From assembly GCA_913009285.1 (NCBI GenBank), contig CAJVYE010000027.1, forward strand, positions 1 to 9,575: 9,575 nt of DNA, read 5' to 3'. Both the position numbers and the translations under genes were made by a program. Numbering within the stretch: position 1 is the first letter of the stretch; each line of letters begins with the position of its first letter. The notes below the pieces were generated by a model. That model saw only the letters and a list, made by a program, of their open reading frames with translations. It had not been told where the DNA came from and did no database searches. Shown piece after piece: positions 7,527-9,575 of this stretch. This stretch comes from an uncultured Nitrospirota bacterium (GTDB taxonomy: Bacteria > Nitrospinota > Nitrospinia > SZUA-224).

Positions 7527-8396
7527 ATGGATGAAATAGAATCTGTACCAAGCAGAGTTCCAGAGGAAGATGAGAAGAGGGGGAAGAAAGGTGTCTATAT
7601 CCATATTTTCCTCTTTATTGCCACATTATGCACAACCTTTATTGCAGGGAATAGACTATTCCCTACAGTGGCACAGGGGGCTCTTTTCTCGTTTACCCTT
7701 ATCCTCATTCTTGGAACTCATGAACTCGGTCACTATTTTATGTCAAGGAAGTGGGGTATAAAGGCTACACTTCCCTTTTTTATTCCAGCACCTCCCCCAT
7801 TTCTGGCAGGGACCTTCGGGGCATTTATCAGGATAGAATCACCCATCCCCAATAGAAGGGTACTTTTTGATATAGGTGTTGGTGGTCCATTAGCCGGATT
7901 CCTCGTTGCAGTCCCAGCCATTATCATCGGTCTTAAACTATCAGAGGTTAGGGAACCTTTTGCCTTCAAAGGTATCTATTTAGGTTCATCTCTCATATTC
8001 TCTTTTTTGACAAAGATTGTACTGGGTGTATCATCTGAATCATCCGCTATACTTCTTCATCCTGTTGCCTTCGCAGGCTGGATAGGGCTCTTTGTCACTA
8101 CATTAAATCTCCTCCCAACTGGACAGTTAGACGGGGGACATATAATCTATGCTTTAGTTGGAAAGAGACATATATTATTTTCCAAGTTTGTGTTCTGGAT
8201 ATTGATACCTTTTGGTATCTTTTACTGGTCCGGGTGGCTGATATGGGCCTTGATAATCTACTTTTTCGGTTTCAGGCATCCACCCCTTATGGATGAAATT
8301 ACACCCCTTTATAAAAGGCAAAAGGTGTTGGGGGTTATCTCTATCATTATATTTATAATTACATTTACACCAATCCCCTTTAAAATTTTGCAGTAA
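7527..8396 (+). CDS. Membrane zinc metalloprotease, site-2 protease family (M50)
   Basis: A 289-residue intramembrane metalloprotease, expected to cleave membrane-embedded substrates. The zinc-binding HELGH is at 65-69 inside a hydrophobic segment, and the second metal-site motif NLLPTGQLDGGH is at 194-205, where D202 supplies the third ligand. Both active-site motifs are intact. Hydrophobic segments lie near 25-45, 52-72, 115-137, 150-168, 177-197, 220-245 and 266-282. The short charged N-terminus precedes the first segment. FGAFIRIESPIPNRR (97-111) and the GGPLAGF motif (119-125) are typical of the EGY-like, PDZ-less subgroup and not of RseP. The ATG follows AGGGAAGAG (7511-7519) at good spacing. 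It is divergent from glgC and appears monocistronic. Its substrate cannot be inferred, and nothing links it to the glycogen genes beyond position. Confidence 0.93.
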   Translation: MDEIESVPSRVPEEDEKRGKKGVYIHIFLFIATLCTTFIAGNRLFPTVAQGALFSFTLILILGTHELGHYFMSRKWGIKATLPFFIPAPPPFLAGTFGAFIRIESPIPNRRVLFDIGVGGPLAGFLVAVPAIIIGLKLSEVREPFAFKGIYLGSSLIFSFLTKIVLGVSSESSAILLHPVAFAGWIGLFVTTLNLLPTGQLDGGHIIYALVGKRHILFSKFVFWILIPFGIFYWSGWLIWALIIYFFGFRHPPLMDEITPLYKRQKVLGVISIIIFIITFTPIPFKILQ

Positions 8397-8510
8397 GTTT
8401 TCGATAAAGTACAACGAAAAATTGTAACTATTCATAAAGATTGTTTTTATCTTGACATAATGGTAATAATAACTTACTTTATAATAGATAAGCGACTGTT
8501 TGTGGTGTCT

Positions 8511-8702
8511 ATATTAAACTCAAATAATGCAATTGAAACCGTCATAATACTTGAAATCAGCACCACAGGCGGCGAAAGCTTCAATAGCTTTGACCACAGA
8601 AATATTTCAATATGTCTGTGCCCAAAGCTATTGAAGTGCCTTGCCTGTGGCACTTCTTCAGCGTATTCTAACGATTTCAATTGCATTATTTGGGTTTAAT
8701 AT
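8511..8702. repeat. Near-perfect 192-bp palindromic foldback element
   Basis: The outer arms at 8511-8542 and 8671-8702 are complementary at 30 of 32 bases. Pairing continues inward (ATAATAC with GTATTCT, CCACAGGC with GCCTGTGG, CTTCAATAGCTTTG with CAAAGCTATTGAAG) to an apical hairpin ACAGA/TCTGT near 8596-8618, so almost the whole element folds on itself. Open frames on both strands here are by-products of the palindrome. There is no transposase and no homology to the other folded elements in the window. It sits in the 642-base gap after the protease gene; 8397-8510 and 8703-8830 around it show no gene or convincing terminator. A foldback MITE is the simplest reading. Confidence 0.9.
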
Positions 8703-8830
8703 CATTGATTATTCAAACATTTTTAAAATCAAACAATAGATTTGATCAAAAGTCTGAAAAAAATCATCTTTTAGGGCAGGGAAGGATATATTATCTATTT
8801 TGTCTGAGAGGATTAGACTGTTATTTGTGT

Positions 8831-9016
8831 TTATACTCTGGACGGCCATAAATTTGGTTTTATCGTGCTCAGATTTAGGTCAGATTTGGCCTATCTGATT
8901 GAGCAATTTCCGAGGAGTAGTTGTGCTACGTTGAGGAAATAGCGATTGAAGATCGATCAAAGATGGCCTGAAGATGAGATGCGAGAAAGCTAAATTTATG
9001 GCCGTCCAGAGTATAA
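8831..9016 (+). repeat. Folded inverted-repeat element, copy 2 (candidate leader RNA or MITE)
   Basis: Perfect 25-base outer arms (8831-8855 with 8992-9016) enclose a core homologous to copy 1. In the shared stem, A8877-T8969 corresponds to a G-C pair in copy 1, and T8869-A8977 corresponds to a C-G pair there. Tandem GA/GA internal loops (8872-8873 with 8973-8974; 8883-8884 with 8962-8963) are the same in both. An inner stem GCAATTTCC/GGAAATAGC (8911-8919 with 8935-8943) carries an apical GTAG-TTGTG-CTAC hairpin. The element ends 22 bases before the ATG of the downstream ATPase gene, leaving just room for its ribosome site, so it would form most of that gene's leader if transcribed. No target-site duplication longer than three bases is visible. 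Confidence 0.87.
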
Positions 9017-9038
9017 GTGAAGAAAGGTAAGATTTAAT

Positions 9039-9518
9039 ATGGGACAAGTGCAGCTAGCAGAAAAGAGATCAGCTTTCAAGAAGACAATAAAGGATGGGAT
9101 AAAACATGAAAAGCTGGGAGATATGCTCAGGAAAGATGGACTAATCACCAAATCCCAGTTAGATGAGGCATTAGCCATTCAAAGGAAGAATAAGGGTCGT
9201 ATAGGTTCAATCCTGGTTAGGATGGGGTTTATAGATGAGGATACCATCATCAATTTCCTGAGCAGGCAGTATGGTTATAGTATGATAAAGATAACCGATC
9301 TTAAGATCAACCCTGACACGGTCAAGGTATTACCCTATGAACTTGCAAAGGACCATATGGCATTTCCGGTTAAGGTAGCTAATAATGTATTGACACTCGC
9401 TATGTGTGATCCTACAAACAACCGTGCAATAGAAGAGATTCAGACCAGGACAAAGCTCTCTATAAAGGCTGCAGTTTCACAAGAGAAGGATATAATTGAG
9501 GCCTATAAGAGATATTAC
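9039..9518 (+). CDS. GspE/PilB-type secretion or pilus ATPase, N-terminal MshEN part only (3' end cut by adapter)
   Basis: These 160 genomic codons are the N-terminal region of a type II secretion or type IV pilus assembly ATPase. Residues about 22-110 show the MshEN (T2SSE_N) repeat pair. Motif one is KLGDML at 25-30 followed by GLITKSQLDEALAIQ at 34-48. Motif two is RIGSIL at 54-59, followed by GFI and the Leu...Gln pattern ending at Q77. In studied MshEN domains this long motif binds cyclic di-GMP; Lys replaces the usual first Arg in motif one. NVLTLAMCDPTN (116-127) leads toward the ATPase core, which is missing. The start is supported by GAAAGG (9022-9027), 11 bases before ATG. After Y160 the frame continues into adapter (tail beginning RSEERRVGKECRS) with no stop to the window end; that tail is artificial. 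PilB, GspE or MshE cannot be separated from this fragment. Confidence 0.92.
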
Positions 9519-9575
9519 AGATCGGAAGAGCGTCGTGTAGGGAAAGAGTGTAGATCTCGGTGGTCGCCGTGCAAT
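9519..9575 (+). other. Illumina P5-side adapter (library contamination)
   Basis: From AGATCGGAAGAGCGTCG at 9519 to 9570 the sequence follows the reverse complement of the universal P5 adapter without a mismatch that I can see; the last five bases (GCAAT) depart from it. The genomic insert therefore ends at 9518. Together with the P7-side adapter at the other end, this shows that both contig ends are library artefacts. Confidence 0.98.

Noticed and set aside
8397..8460. AAGAT-loop-ATCTT near 8439 as terminator of the protease gene
   Set aside because: The stem has only five A/T-rich pairs and the T run is in the loop, not after the stem.
8452..8485. TTGACA and TATAAT as a promoter upstream of the palindrome
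   Set aside because: Both hexamers are perfect but lie 22 bases apart; the 17-base alternative (TACTTT) is poor, and no gene follows before the palindrome.
8460..8699. Open frames of 79 and 70 codons on opposite strands
   Set aside because: They mirror each other because the DNA is a palindrome; there is no ribosome site or recognisable protein.
8996..9178. 60-codon minus-strand frame opposite the ATPase start
   Set aside because: It is a shadow of the MshEN coding sequence and folded-element arm, with no supporting motif.

Overview
The window is about 9.3 kb of bacterial DNA (positions 200-9518) enclosed by Illumina library adapter sequence at both ends. A P7-side adapter with index lies at 134-199. 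A P5-side adapter lies at 9519-9570. Both outermost genes, glgB on the left and a GspE/PilB-type ATPase on the right, are cut at the exact adapter junction and read in frame into adapter, so their apparent protein tails are artificial. The 121 bases outside the left adapter cannot be assigned to this genome.

The host looks like an uncultivated, AT-leaning bacterium. Type IV pilus or type II secretion machinery, a bacterial glgC/glgB pair, GH57 enzymes inside the glycogen cluster, and intergenic spaces full of heptamer arrays and foldback elements would fit lineages such as Nitrospirota, Omnitrophota, Planctomycetota or deltaproteobacterial groups. The sequence alone does not decide this; there is no rRNA or other marker.

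Layout. On the minus strand, from right to left: glgC (7127-5901), a GH57 amylase/amylopullulanase-like gene (5904-3718, overlapping glgC by four bases), a GH57 4-alpha-glucanotransferase/amylase of the DUF1925/DUF1926 type (3466-1280), and the start of glgB (955 down to the adapter). Together they form a glycogen module: GlgC makes ADP-glucose, GlgB adds branches, and the two cytoplasmic GH57 enzymes would trim or rearrange alpha-glucan chains. No glycogen synthase or phosphorylase is in the window. On the plus strand are a membrane site-2-type zinc protease (7527-8396) and the N-terminal MshEN part of a GspE/PilB ATPase (9039-9518).

Every sizeable intergenic space carries an inverted-repeat structure. 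The two gaps of the glycogen module hold inverted heptamer arrays (RGGCKAA at 967-1278; NGAAATT at 3521-3657) with unrelated sequences but the same plan. The gaps at 7128-7526 and 8397-9038 hold two diverged copies (7194-7387 on minus; 8831-9016 on plus) of one roughly 190-base folded element, and a separate near-perfect 192-bp palindrome (8511-8702). The two-copy element is the most interesting object. Its copies differ in primary sequence but keep pairing through several compensatory changes, share tandem GA/GA internal loops, and both lie in sense orientation directly upstream of a gene (glgC and the ATPase). This suggests a structured leader RNA family, or a MITE with RNA-like structure.
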